Assembly (NCBI GenBank): GCA_027924645.1
Contig: BSBN01000809.1
Coordinates: 45,290,001 to 45,354,000 of the forward strand
Reading direction: 5' to 3'
DNA: 64,000 nt
Source of the DNA: Cunninghamia lanceolata
Taxonomy: Eukaryota; Streptophyta; Pinopsida; Cupressales; Cupressaceae
Below, piece by piece: positions 34,350 through 45,764 of the stretch; the stretch's first letter is position 1; every line of letters begins with the position of its first letter. The notes beneath the pieces are model-generated. The model was not told where the DNA came from, made no database searches, and worked only from the letters and a program-made list of their open reading frames with translations. Position numbers and translations under genes: made by a program.

Positions 34350-37300
34350 TGATGGTACCATGTTAAATTTTTCCATGGCTTCAGTCATTTGCAACTATGT
34401 ATTAGGTCTATGATTTAGGATTTTTACAAAACAATCTAAATCCAAGATAAAAGTCCTCAAGGAAAACCCTAGAACCCTTTTATTATACTTCCTATCATAC
34501 AGTCATCACTTTTTCCTGTAAATAAAAACTATATTTTGATAACCAAGTGATTCCATGTCCATATCTAATCCTAGTAAGACATGAGCTATTTTTTAGAACT
34601 AATTTCGTGCCAGGTGTCAGGTACCACTAACCCTTTTGGTAGGTTGCATCGGTATGTGCTTTTCTTCCGATCTACTAACATTCAATATTGATCAACAAAG
34701 ATGATTGTTGAATAACTGCTTGCTCCTAAAGAAGTGTTGCATGCTATGAGTGGTGGGCCCCTCCACCCAAATAAAGGTGATTTCTACGTGTTTCCACCAT
34801 TTTGCCAAAACTCACTCAAGGTCCCAGCTAGCCTCCATAGAAAGGTGGAAGTATGACATTTTCTTGCTACGTATGAAAGAAGATATCCAACTAGAGAGGG
34901 GCATGTGCTGACATCATAAATTTTTGGTCCTCTGGCATTCCACTAAGTTGTTGATCAGTGTGCTTCACAGAATGGTTGAATCACAGAAAGCTACCACATG
35001 GTGGAGACATCATAATATTGGTGGATTGCCCATTCTAGGAAATAATAAAAAATATGAAAGGGGGTAATTCTATTAAAAGTTTCAATAAATGTCTCTGGAC
35101 ATGTCCTTACCATCAAATCTTTGGGATTGATCATGGCCATTGAGTAGCTATCAAAATCATAAAATCTGACAGTCGGTATTCAAATATCCTATAGTGCATA
35201 ATCTTGCATGATCTAGTTCATCTGAAATGAAGTGAAGACAGACATGACTACTTCCAGTTTGGGATGAGTGTTATTAATATAAGGCATATCTCAATTCCTT
35301 CAAATACTTGCTATGTCAGAAAGCATCGAAGTGCTAGAAAATTGAAGCTAAGCATTGCTACAGCACATTTACTACCAAGTTTGAAATAAGCTGCTTAAAA
35401 TAAGTTTGGTGTGTCATTTGTTCCTCTCATTTGCATTCTACTTTTCTATTAGCATTTTCCATTTCCCTCTGATTTAAGGAATTACATTCTGTGATAAGAA
35501 TTGAGTTGACCCCTGAAAACTAGAAGACATAATCCTCATCCCAAGTCCTCCATCTTAATAATGGCCCCACCTCAAACCCAGGTTCCCTTTGGTACCCAAA
35601 AACGAGCCTTACATGAAGACCTAGTGAAGCAACTCCCAGGCTCTAGTTCACAAAGGGTAAGGGTGACTGGTCTAGAAGGTAATGAGGGGTTAGTTGATAA
35701 ATATGCTGATTATAGGGATGCTGAAAGCCCTATCCATGGTTGATCCATTTTCTTCCACTGGTGGGGCAAGAGGAATGCTCAAGCGCCACTGTCATATGTG
35801 TGGGAGAGTGGCTTGGGAAAATTGGTGGTTACTAATGTACTTGAAGATTTGAGTTTCTCTAGGCCATGGTGGCTCACTATGATGAAACATCCAAGGCAAT
35901 CAAAAGCATGAAGGGAGGAATTCTAGTGGAAATTAACAGAGAAACCATTGCCACAGTTTTCAGATTAAACTCGGTTGCCTCAACAAAGATTGATGGAGAT
36001 AGATTTAAATCCCTGTATACAAAGGACAGGAGTAGCTACAGAACCATGTATTTGCTTAGGTTTAGGGAAAAGGGGCTAAATGGTAAATCAGTAAAAATCC
36101 CCTATAGTGAGCAAGAACCCTTCAAGCTGATTACTTTTGAAGATTATTTTGATAAAACTTACTTTTCTCTCTGTCAAGTACTAGGAGAAGATAAAATGGA
36201 ATGGATCCCTAGTGATCTTAATTATATGGTTGCAAACATCCAACACCCATCTCAAAATGTCCAATTTGATTTTGCTTCTTATTTAGTGCAACATATCCAT
36301 TAGGGATTGGTAGACATTAGAAACAACAAGGAGTCAGTCAAATTTAGATGGTTCTCATTGCTTTTCCATATATTCTTGTATCATGGAAGAGCTCAAAGGG
36401 TATGGCACCCTAAACTAATGGTCAACCCTGTTGACAACAGGGGGAATGAATTGCCTGTCCAATGTTGGACTCACATTTGGGATAGACATGACATCCATTC
36501 CAATTATAGGTTCTTTAGGGATTATTTTGTGGTTACAATATTAAGACACTTCCAACTAGACATACCTAGGATTCCAGAACCATTGATGAATTTCCTCAGA
36601 CCTGTAGTAAGGGTCCCCCCTCTGGATATCAAGCATATTTGGGGTGATTTCATCCCCTATGAATAGGGTAAAATTTTTTGAATCTATGGCACCCCTGTTG
36701 GTCTGCACTATTTACCCAAGCATGTGCCATTGAGATTGGGTTTCTTAGAGATCATCTGACAATTGACTGAGACAGAGAATGCTCACCTGAAAGGGCAAAG
36801 GAAGGGACTTTCTTTCCCTTCTTAACAATGTTTTCTAACTTCAAAATAAATAAGGAAGGATTCCCTAAGCTAAATGTAAAAATGCTACCTTTCAAAATGG
36901 CATAAGGAAAAGCCGAGATTCTCTGATCCTGAGGGATTTATCAATAACATTAGAATGAGTATCAGTAGGTCTTATCTTCCCCATTAGGTTTTCTGTCCTA
37001 AATATGTTATTAAGAATTCTCTTTTTGATGATGAAGTAAAATTAAAAAGAGCAAAGTGGACATTTTATACAAGATATGAAGAAAGAATAAAGAGGAAGAA
37101 TCCATCTTCCAAAGGACTTTTCTCAAAGGTTGATGACCCCATCAATAGAATCAAAAGGATTTTGTCTCATATTGATGAATTGGTTGACATGCAAGATCAT
37201 GATCTTGCTCAGGTCCCTATGGATGTAAGACCATTATACCGGCCTCCTGCTAGAAATTTGATAAAGTACACTTTCAAAAGGAGAAACAAAAATGAAGAGG

Positions 37301-37361
37301 TCAAAGCACAAGCTCCTTAGGCCCCTCCACCAACTCAATTAACACTATCTCTACCACCACC

Positions 37362-37711
37362 TGTTGCAAGGTGTGGCCCTTGGTCTCCTTGTTCTGCGCT
37401 GCGCTGCGGTGGTTTGCGACAAGGGCTTAACTGCCTCTCGTGCTTGTTAAGTCAAGTGGTTGTATCAGGCATTAAAAGGTCAATCTTTTGGTGCAATGGC
37501 AACTAACAATTGGTATCAGAGCTGAGGTCATGGGTTCAAACCCCGCGCTTGCACTAGGGGGGATTGTTGCAAGGTGTGGCCCTTGGTCTCCTTGTTCAGC
37601 GCTGCACTGCGATGGTTTGCGACAAGGGCTTAACCACCTCCCGTGCTTATTAAGTCAAGTGGTTGTATCAAGGATTAAAAGGTTGATCTTTTAGTGCAAC
37701 AGCAACTAACA
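37362..37711 (+). mobile_element. TRIM: 350-bp miniature LTR retrotransposon
   Basis: Two 147-bp LTRs (37362-37508 and 37565-37711), TGTTGCAAGG...CAACTAACA, differing at 14 positions by my count. The 56-bp interior consists almost only of a PBS (ATTGGTATCAGAGC, 37509-37522) and a PPT (AGGGGGGAT, ending 37564). Perfect TSD CCACC at 37357-37361 and 37712-37716. No coding capacity. The TGTTGCAAG start and GGGGGGATTGTTGC junction resemble Copia-A/B, suggesting those or their relatives supplied the enzymes. Confidence 0.95.
37533..37543 (+). promoter_or_regulatory. B-box-like / tRNA T-arm-like motif in the TRIM interior
   Basis: GGTTCAAACCC matches the RNA polymerase III B-box pattern GGTTCRANNCC and can form the T-arm of a tRNA. 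An A-box-like AGTCAAGTGG is at 37450-37459 in the LTR, 73 nt upstream, a longer spacing than usual. Whether it is functional is unknown. Confidence 0.45.
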
Positions 37712-39223
37712 CCACCTTTTCAATCCTCTTCCCCTTCTACACCAACAATTAAAGATGAATCTCTCCCTAAAGAGCCTCCTCTAAAAAGAGCAAAGATTGA
37801 AATAAACCTCTAGTGGACTACCTTGATGATGAAGGAGATATGGAAATAATAGAGGAGGAAATATAGACTGAGATGCCATCCCCTAGCCAAGATGTGCCAG
37901 AAGGATTTCCTTTGGATAGAATTTCTGATATTACCATAAGAGACAATGATATCTCAGATGACATCAGGTTTATTGCATGTACAAATTTTATTACTAATGA
38001 TGATTTTATAAATACTAAGGAATTTCAGGAGTTCATATGGAAAAGAAGAAGAGGTGAATATGAGAAAAAACTAGAGGAGGAAGTGTCCCAATCTCCTCAA
38101 GAAACCCATGATCAAGTGTCTATGAGGGTACTCACATAGATGAAGGAGGAAGTCAAAAACATCTCTCTAGATTAGGGCAGGCAAATGGTTAGAGAGAGTG
38201 GGATCTTATTACTCCCTAAGTGGGACATAGCCTTTGCTACTATTCTAGATACTGCAAGAAGGCAAGATAAGAAAGTATTTTCCATAGAAGAGGAAGCTGA
38301 GGCTGCATTAACAGGTGTTAACTTTAACCCAAAGTGGGATACCTTAGCCATATGGGCTTTAGTACCCAAAACTAGCAAACCTCTAGTTGCAGAACTTGAT
38401 AGAGATTTTAAAGGTGGCTTAATAAGAAGGCCTCTGAGACCCCTGCTACAAAAGCATTAGAACTGGTGGTAGAGGTAGCAAAATTCAGCAAGGCAACTAC
38501 AAATGTTCTCCAACAAAAATATGATGCCTTGTTAAAAGACTATATGGCCATATTTCCAGAATATAACAGGTTGAAAGAAAAGGAGACACAATGGTAGCAT
38601 CAGGCTTCAACAACTGCCTCATCACAAGCATCACTAGTGGTTAGGGATTCCAATCTCCTTCTTCCTGGTTCATCTTCTCCATCAAGGTTTATTCTTGAAA
38701 AGAAAATTAAAGACTTAAAGCAATAGGTTGATTCATTTGAAGATATTTTTACATATACTTTTGATAGGCAACATGAGGACAATTCATCTATTGTCTCAGG
38801 GATTCTAAAATTATTAATGAACAAATTGTTTAGCTAGGTTGTCAACATTCACAAGTGCTATTATGATCTGTCATTAATCATCAAGAAAATTGCAGATGAC
38901 AAGGAAAGAACAATGCCTTTATTCAATAAATAGATCCCTAGGATCATTTCTTTATTAGGTATTTGTAACAGAGCTAACCATGATCTTAACACTCCCAAAG
39001 AGGTTAAACAAGTCTATGCAAAAGTGAAGGAAGTAGGAGATCTCCAGGCATTTATAAACTGCCTTGAAGAGAAGGCATTGAATTTGATTCAAGGGTTTGA
39101 TAATGACATAGTGGGGATAATCCCTTCGATAAAGAATGAAGGCGGTGATATTAAGCCATCCCAATTATGGATCCTCCAGTTTGAAAATATTGTCCCTATT
39201 ATCTCTTTCTTCCTCTGCTAGAA

Positions 39224-40805
39224 TAATAAGATAGATATTCCCATGTTTAGAACTAGTATCGACAAACTATGGGACTCTTTCCAACTAGCTGTTGATTTCA
39301 CAAGAGAAGGACATTAAGTTCTGGCTAAATACAACAATAGATATTTATCCTCTATGGATAAACTAACTAATTTCCAATGGCCCACAGAAGACTAGTATCA
39401 AGCATGGGATAGAAGATACAATGAGATACATAATGTTTGAGGTATTGGCTGTAAAATCTTTTTGTTCAAGGAATATGGACACATGTCTATTCTATAAGAA
39501 AATATTTTTGTTCTCTTATGCAACTAGCATCTGTTTCATGAGGCAGTTGTGAAATGTAAGTAGGAAGTAAAAGGTGGCCAAAGTTTGTTATATTTTCTTC
39601 AAAAACACAAATCCCAAAGGCTACGAGCCTTATGAACAAACTTACAACAACTTTTATTCCCATAATAAATAGCTGGGAGGAGTTAGTTATCTTTGAGAAA
39701 TCTATCAGGATTAGAAGGTGACATCTGTTTCTAGGTCTAAAGCTTGTTTTTGCTCCCTTGTTCTTATAAAAGGGAATTCAGGACCTAGTTACAGGGATCT
39801 TGGAGAAATTTTCTATAGTACGATGCAGTATCATAATAATTAGTTGTTTACTTCTAGGTGTGTTTTCAAGAAGATAAGATCATTTGTATTTGCAATTGTT
39901 AGCATAAAGTTACATTAACTCAATATTTTGAATATATTACTGAGGTTCATAACATATTGTCTCCTACAGTTGTGTCTTTTATTATGTTTTTGAATGAATT
40001 GATAAAATTATCACTATTATTCATCTTCACGGTTTTTCTTGTGTAAGGATATCCAATCCAAAAGGCTTTTACTCAAGGAGTAGATTTACATGCTTCAAGG
40101 AGGCTATCGAATATAATAGATGTATGCAGGGATAAGTAAGAATGAATGCTATGATCTGATTTCAAGGTGTGGTGATGTAATGCATCATTACAATATTCTC
40201 AATAGAGTTGCAAGTGTGCCCTTATGCTAAGTTCATTTATATTCATTTTTTTGACTCTGTAACCCCAGGTTTAGGCACTGATCTTTTGATGGTTGTTGTT
40301 CTCAAAATCTAAAATCTCCCTGATCATTCCATATGAATTGAAGAACAATTTTAACTTTGGTATTTATTTTGATTAAGGTAAGTTTTTCATGTTCCTCTGC
40401 AAAGAATAAGATAAGAGCTTAAAGAATCTAGCCAATCCCTTTACTTTATCATACATTCTTTCAAGCAATTTATGAGAAGCATATCTATGATAGGAATAGT
40501 GTTGACAAGCTAATATCTTAGGTAGACCCCATCCATTTGAGTAGAACACTATTTTCCCCAACAAAAGGAAACAGAAAGTTAAGGAGAAATCACCAGAGAA
40601 TTAGAAATAAATCCATTCATAGAGGAACACCCTCCTTGGTTTCATAGAGCCTAAAGTGCAAAGGAAGAAATGTAGGATTGAGAAAAACCCTCTCTCCCAA
40701 ATCTCCTATTGATTGTCCAATCCCTCAAGGAAGATCAATCATTAGTAAGTGGCTATTTTATAGATTTTCTACAAGAATCAGGTTGAGAATTTAAAACAAC
40801 CAGCA
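39224..40805. other. Element E 3' non-coding region
   Basis: About 1.6 kb with only short frames. It carries a promoter-like TATAAAAGGGAATTC (39765) and probably includes the 3' LTR, but no matching 5' copy was recognised in 34350-35560. Confidence 0.4.
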
Positions 40806-40810
40806 CTTTA

Positions 40811-40893
40811 GAAATTGGATTAATAAACTTGTTAAGGAGTGGTTTTGTGGAATACTGATTCACTCCCACTCTTAGTATTCCTTACTATCAACA
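40811..40893 (+). repeat. Sire-C LTR 1, second part
   Basis: GAAATTGGATTAATAAACTT through TATCAACA, then PBS ATTGGTATCAAAG at 40894. Together with 32919-34349 it forms one full LTR. Confidence 0.9.
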
Positions 40894-40961
40894 ATTGGTA
40901 TCAAAGAAAGGTTCCTTGGAAGAAGCCTAACAACTTGAGGAAGATCTGGGAGAGTTCACTC

Positions 40962-42058
40962 ATGGCAGCTAGAAAATTTGGAAATTTCTCAAACAATGTT
41001 GAAATAGAAGAAGCTCTTATTGATCTTGATAAGTCTGAAGTAGAAGTCAGGGATCTGAAGAATAACTTACAAGAAGCTGATGAATGCATTTCAAAGTTAA
41101 AAGAACAAGTCAAGAAATTCAAAGAAAAATAGAAAGAAGTTAGTGATCAATTGATATCAGCAAATGAAACCCTGAATGATTTGGAAGTGGAAGTTATAGA
41201 AAGAGAAAAAGCAAAAGATCTAAATACAATGGTGAAAAGAAAATCAGAAGATTGTGTCAAACTTGAAAAAGAAACTCTGAGTCTAAAAGAAGACTTGGAA
41301 AAAGCCAAGACCTATGAAGAAAAGTTCAACATAAGTTCTGTAAAGCTTGATGAGATAATTGTGAGTCAAAAGAGTGCCGATGATAAGCAAGGTTTGGGAT
41401 TTGAGAAAGAAAAATTTCAAAATCTGGTTAAACAAACACTGAGTTAAAGCAAAACAGAGGGAATTAGTTCAAAAATCAAAGAAGACCTAGAAGACCTCTG
41501 GTTAGACAACCAACTGCTCAAAGGTATCCATCTTTCAATGGCCACTATTTTAATTGCAATAAGTTTGGTCATAAAGCTACTCAATGCAGAAGTAGAGTAA
41601 ATCAAAATGTTCCATCATTCTCTGGTCAATGTTTCAATTGCAAGAAAATTGGTCATAAATTAAATGAATGCAAAAATCTAGTAAGGAATGGTTCATACAA
41701 TGCAAGGAATGGTTAGTCATTCAATGGAAAGTGTTTTGCATGCAATATATTTAGACATATGGCTAATTAATGTAGATCAAATCCAATCAATAGAAGGAAT
41801 CGAAGACAAAGGAATGTGGTGTGCTACAATTGCAACAAGTATGGACATATTGCAAGAGTTTGCAGAAGCCAGAATGTGAAAAGAAACTACCATGCTGAAA
41901 ACTACAAAATAGAGTAAATAAATGATAAAGGAAAAGAAAAGATTGATCTGGTTGAAACTAAGAAAGAAATGAGCAAGATTTGGATCAAGAAAGATGTGAT
42001 TGAAGTCAAGGATGAATCTGCACCAACATCTCGTGCAGATACTTCCTTTGGGAAGTAA
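40962..42058 (+). pseudogene. Sire-C ORF1, copy 1: coiled-coil multi-zinc-knuckle Gag-like protein
   Basis: Starts MAARKFGNFSNNVEIEEALI. A long coiled coil (LDKSEVEVRDLKNNLQEADE, LEKAKTYEEKFN) is followed by four CCHC units: YFNCNKFGHKATQC (first Cys lost), CFNCKKIGHKLNEC, CFACNIFRHMAN-C and CYNCNKYGHIARVC (41550-41870). It ends SRADTSFGK and TAA. A TAG at 41130 and a frameshift near 41445 break it. It is clearly homologous to Copia-B gag, implying Sire-C uses the same packaging system. Confidence 0.8.
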
Positions 42059-42586
42059 ATTGGGAACTCTAGCTCAGGGGGAGCTGTATTACAAATCCAA
42101 AACCCCCAACCAAAAAGTTAGTACTAGAATTTGGTACTAAGGAATGTTGTGAAGAATATTATGAGAAAACTTCTAAAATAAATTTTAGAAGAAAATGACT
42201 TAGTGCGGCACATTGCGGAGCAATTTTGATCAATTGTATCTATCAGAGAAAAGTCAGACAGCTTTTGAGAATGAGCATTTATGATGATTAGGTCAAATGC
42301 GGAGGATAAAAAGAAACTCATTTTCCTTCTAACTCACATTGCATTCGAGCCACCAGATATCCAAGAGAGATTAAAGCAAGATTTCAAATGACAACATAAA
42401 TTCAAAGAAATCAGAGGGATTCAGGTGAAGAAAACCCTAATTCAGCATAGCAAAGTATTTACTGTTGGAACTTCATTGTGAATCTATTGAATCTTTGCAA
42501 TAGAAACCCCACAAGTTGTTGATATCACTGAGTGACCATGAGCTAAATTCAAGAAACATCCCTACAAAGCAACCAAATTTGATCCA
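42059..42586. other. Sire-C spacer between ORF1 and ORF2, copy 1
   Basis: About 530 bp after the CTCAGGGGGAGC box, with stops in all frames and no domain. The same spacer, clearly alignable, is at 48459-48985 in copy 2. The ORF2 frame can be followed a little upstream of its first ATG (FKKHPYKATKFDPMG), so its true start may lie before 42587. Confidence 0.5.
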
Positions 42587-45500
42587 ATGGGTTCATTTTT
42601 GGATATACCATATGGAGTTCTATATGTGGAAGACGTTAGGGCATATATTCATGTTGCCCTAGATGAGCATGGCGACAACAGATTCTCAGAATTATATCTG
42701 AAGCATTTGAGTGATGATCAATATGACCTAAAGGAAGAATACAAAGTCCTGAGAGAAGAAATTCATTCAATATGTAGAGTTCCCTACATTTGCAGAGAAT
42801 GAATGGGTCCAGTATGTCTTGAGTAGAATCCACAATGAATTCATGTGGTTAGGGCAGCACTTCAAAATCACCAAAGAGGCAATTAGGGTAGTGACAGGGT
42901 TAAATTCCATCGGAGGCATGCCCTCACTAAAATCCATAAAGAATCAAACTCTTACAGAAGCCACCAGAGCCTAATTTGATAAAAGGGCATTAATAGTGAA
43001 TGACATCATGGACCATGCAGTAAGATTTTCTTCTATGGTCATTGGATATAAGATTTATTTCTCAAACTAGGAGAACTCTATCTTCGGTACTGCAATTTAC
43101 ACTGCATATCAAATGATCAAAGAAAATATGGATTATGATCTGTGTGAGTTGCTGAGGATTCAACTGTTGGAGAATCTTAAGAAGATAAAAGAAAGCAAAA
43201 ACTATCCATTCAAATTTGGTACACTGATTATCTATTTGTTTTTCTATTTTATGAATGAGTTGCCAAACATGAAGAATCTATTCTGGTTAAGTAGAAAACC
43301 TATCACTGTACAAATTAGAGATCATCTCAATAGTATTGGAATCCATGATGAACAAAAAGCAGCCCTACGGGGGTACTTTAAGAATTTTTCCAAAGCATGA
43401 TGCATTCAAGAGAAAGAATCCCTAAGGAAATTGTTGAAAAGTATAGGCATACCATTTGTTTTATGTTTACAAAAGAACAATGTTTGATGGAGGCTGTTGA
43501 ACCTAGGACAATCTCAGTTTTAAAAATGGGGTATGAAGTGGATGGACAAATACTAGACAACTATGTTCAACATATGCTGAGGAAACCCAGGGGCAATAGG
43601 GAGGAAAGGTTTGGAACCTATGAGGAACTATATGTGAAAATTCATGTTGAACTCATACAACCATAAACCTCTAGGAAGGTAAGGAAGGAGGTAGAAGAAT
43701 TTGCATTAAAGCTCAGTTTCACAAAAGAAAAGGTTAAAGAATCAAGAGAAAAAGCACAAGTGGAAAGGGTAACAAAAGAAAAGAAAGAGAGTGAACTGGT
43801 CAAGGCTTTGAAAGAGCTCAAAACCAAACAAGAAAGGCCTGAAGTGACTTAGAGGTCTACAAGGAGTTCTGCTACTTCCTCCGGTCCCACACCATTTGCA
43901 AGTATGGAGAAATCATTGAAGAAATCCACTAACAAAGGCACAAAGAGACAGAAAATAAAAGGTAGAAGGATGTGTGTTAGTGTAGGAAGAAATGATGAAG
44001 AAGAGACAGAGTCTGATGAAGAAGTGAAAAAGATGAAAGATGAGGCTACTAAAGCCTCCAAAAGCAGCAAGGAGAAGCCCTCCGAAAGGGATAAACCTAG
44101 CAAAAGACCAAGAGTAGATGAGCCTCAGATGGAAAAAGCCACAATAACACTTGCAGATGTATTGAAGTCTATCACTATTGATGGTAATCTGAAACCTATG
44201 GCTCAATTTTATGATAATTATAATGATCCTGACAAAACATATGTAGAAGATGCCACCATAGAGTATCTCAATATATACAATAGAGCCCTCACTGAAATCA
44301 TTTTTGATCTGCCAGACATCTTGGCTATCATAATGTCAGCCAGAAAGGAAACTACTATGGCCAAGGACATTGAGCTCAGACAACATATATTAACAAAGTT
44401 GTGTCCGGAGATTACTCCTGAAGAGGAAGGCAAAATCTCTAAAGAACTCAAGGAGGGGTTTAGAACCAAGAAAAGAATGAACTCACTAATGTTAGGAGAA
44501 ATTGATAAAGTGGTCAGAGAAACTAAGATCACTTTGAAAATATTGAAGAAATATAATCTCCCTACCATTTATGACAATAAATAAACTTATGTTGGAGATG
44601 ATACATCTATTCTAGAAGTAAACCTTGAGTAGGAAATAGATGAAGATGACAAAGCGACTGAGGAGAATGAAGTACCTACTGATGACACTAAAACAAGATC
44701 CTCTCTAGAACATCAAACTAAGGATAAAACTAACAAGGAGAAGACTGAGGAAGAATGGGTCAAGGAAATTCCTCCACCAGAACAAAAGAAGGACACCAAT
44801 AAGGACATGGATCTAGATGATCTGGAGTAGAGCCTAAAATAAGAAGTCTCTGCTACACCAAGAGACACTGCAGAATTAGTTAAGGAACTTTTTGAGAAAT
44901 GAAAACAAGTTTTGAATGAGCCTGATTTTCTACATGGTCCAATAAACTTGGATGCAATGTCCCCTATACAAAAACTCAGATTGGCTTCAATTGTATAGGC
45001 AAAAGCAAGAGAGGAAATGTTGAAGTCTCACATAGTGGATAGTGAGCTCATTAGTGAGACATCTAGTATTTTGGAGAAGTTGATGCCAACATACCCAAAG
45101 GACACCTCTTTTTCATCAGAAAATCAACTCAACAGACTTATAAACTGTGTAAGTAAACATTTTGAATCCTTTGAGGAATCTGCAGAAATAAAAGTTAGGA
45201 AAATCAGTTAGCAGCAAGGAAAGTCAAGTCATCAACTTTCATAATGACTTGAGAAATCCAATAAGTGAGAGGGATCAAATTAGAACTAGAATGTGTCAGC
45301 TAAGAGGACTAATTATTCCTAAGTTAGACTCTATGTTTAATCTTGTAGTTGAAGCACAAACAGCTTCACAAATTAACACACCCTCTGATCTTCACAAGGC
45401 AGAGAGCTTAGTTTTCCTACTTAATTGTCATATTCAAATTTTGGACAATGCTAAGAAAGGTTGGGATGGTGAGCTGGCCCAAATTAAGAACATTTTCAAT

Positions 45501-45619
45501 GACATCCTCTAGCACATGTAAAATAAAGTTGAAAATTGTACTTGTACATATGCGGCAGAGTATAGCAAATTCTACAGTTTTAACAATTTTTGACTCTGAA
45601 ACCTACACCTTTGCCATTG
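42587..45619 (+). pseudogene. Sire-C ORF2, copy 1: large unrecognised protein
   Basis: Pieces of one long ORF share the copy 2 order: MGSFLDIPYGVLYVEDV (42587), FKITKEAIRVVTGLNSIGG (42850-42910), IYTAYQMIKENMDYDLCELL (43100-43160), FKFGTLIIYLFFYFMNE (43210-43260), QIRDHLNSIG (43310-43340), a basic/acidic linker (KKSTNKGTKRQKIKGRR, 43918-43970), MEKATITLADVLKSITIDG (44130-44185), an open stretch to KKYNLPTIYDNK (44581), then an acidic segment and a C-terminal coiled-coil part to about 45619. Copy 1 lacks about 225 bp present in copy 2, at the junction near 45208. TAG stops are frequent. No enzyme motif is visible; the linker looks nuclear-localisation-like. Confidence 0.65.
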
Positions 45620-45764
45620 ATGTCAAAGTGGGAGAAGAAGATCAATGAAAACTGGGCAAACATCTCAAGGGGAGAAGAAATATAGAGTGTATATAGAAAT
45701 GGGGAACAATCAAGGTAGTCAAGCATTTTTCACTAAGTGTTGCCATCATTGCCAAAGGGGAGAT
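45620..45764 (+). promoter_or_regulatory. Sire-C PPT region, copy 1
   Basis: Short 3' untranslated region with CATCTCAAGGGGAGAAG and the terminal CCAAAGGGGAGAT before LTR 2. An auxiliary AAAGTGGGAGAAGAAG box overlaps the ORF2 end at about 45626. Confidence 0.65.

Larger units (their letters stand above)
35561..39223 (+). pseudogene. Element E long ORF, unknown transposon protein
   Basis: Open in pieces: MAPPQTQVPFGTQKRAL at 35561; 35866-36303 with KGGILVEINRETIATVFRL; 36307-36666 with VKFRWFSLLFHIFLYHG; 37873-38139; 38185-38460; and 39024-39220. Stops and frameshifts separate them, and the TRIM splits a proline-rich part at 37361/37712. The block EINRETIATVFRL followed by FxxLxxxIFLY resembles Sire-C ORF2 (FKITKEAIRVVTGL, FKFGTLIIYLFFYFMNE). 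Both are of the general kind annotated as putative plant transposon proteins. I cannot assign a function. Confidence 0.55.
34350..40805 (+). mobile_element. Element E: probable LTR element of unknown family, inside Sire-C LTR 1
   Basis: Boundaries come from comparison with the uninterrupted LTRs 2 and 3. The insert starts TGATGGTACC, ends AACCAGCA and is flanked by CTTTG (34345-34349) and CTTTA (40806-40810), a 5-bp TSD with one mismatch. TG...CA ends with a 5-bp TSD suit an LTR retrotransposon, but I could not see two matching LTRs or a clean PBS. The middle holds a long broken ORF (35561-39223) with no pol domain. A TATAAAAG at 39765-39772 lies in the 3' non-coding part, as expected of a 3' LTR. 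Confidence 0.7.

Noticed and set aside
37509..37564. A true tRNA gene
   Set aside because: Only the T-arm-like motif is present; no acceptor, D or anticodon arm can be folded. The TGGTATCAGAGC part is a PBS.
37488..37694. 68-codon open frame over the TRIM
   Set aside because: It runs across LTR, PBS and LTR sequence; TRIMs are non-coding and the frame has no homology I recognise.
37362..37711. Cassandra-type TRIM with 5S rRNA
   Set aside because: I see no 5S rRNA internal promoter sequence in the LTRs.
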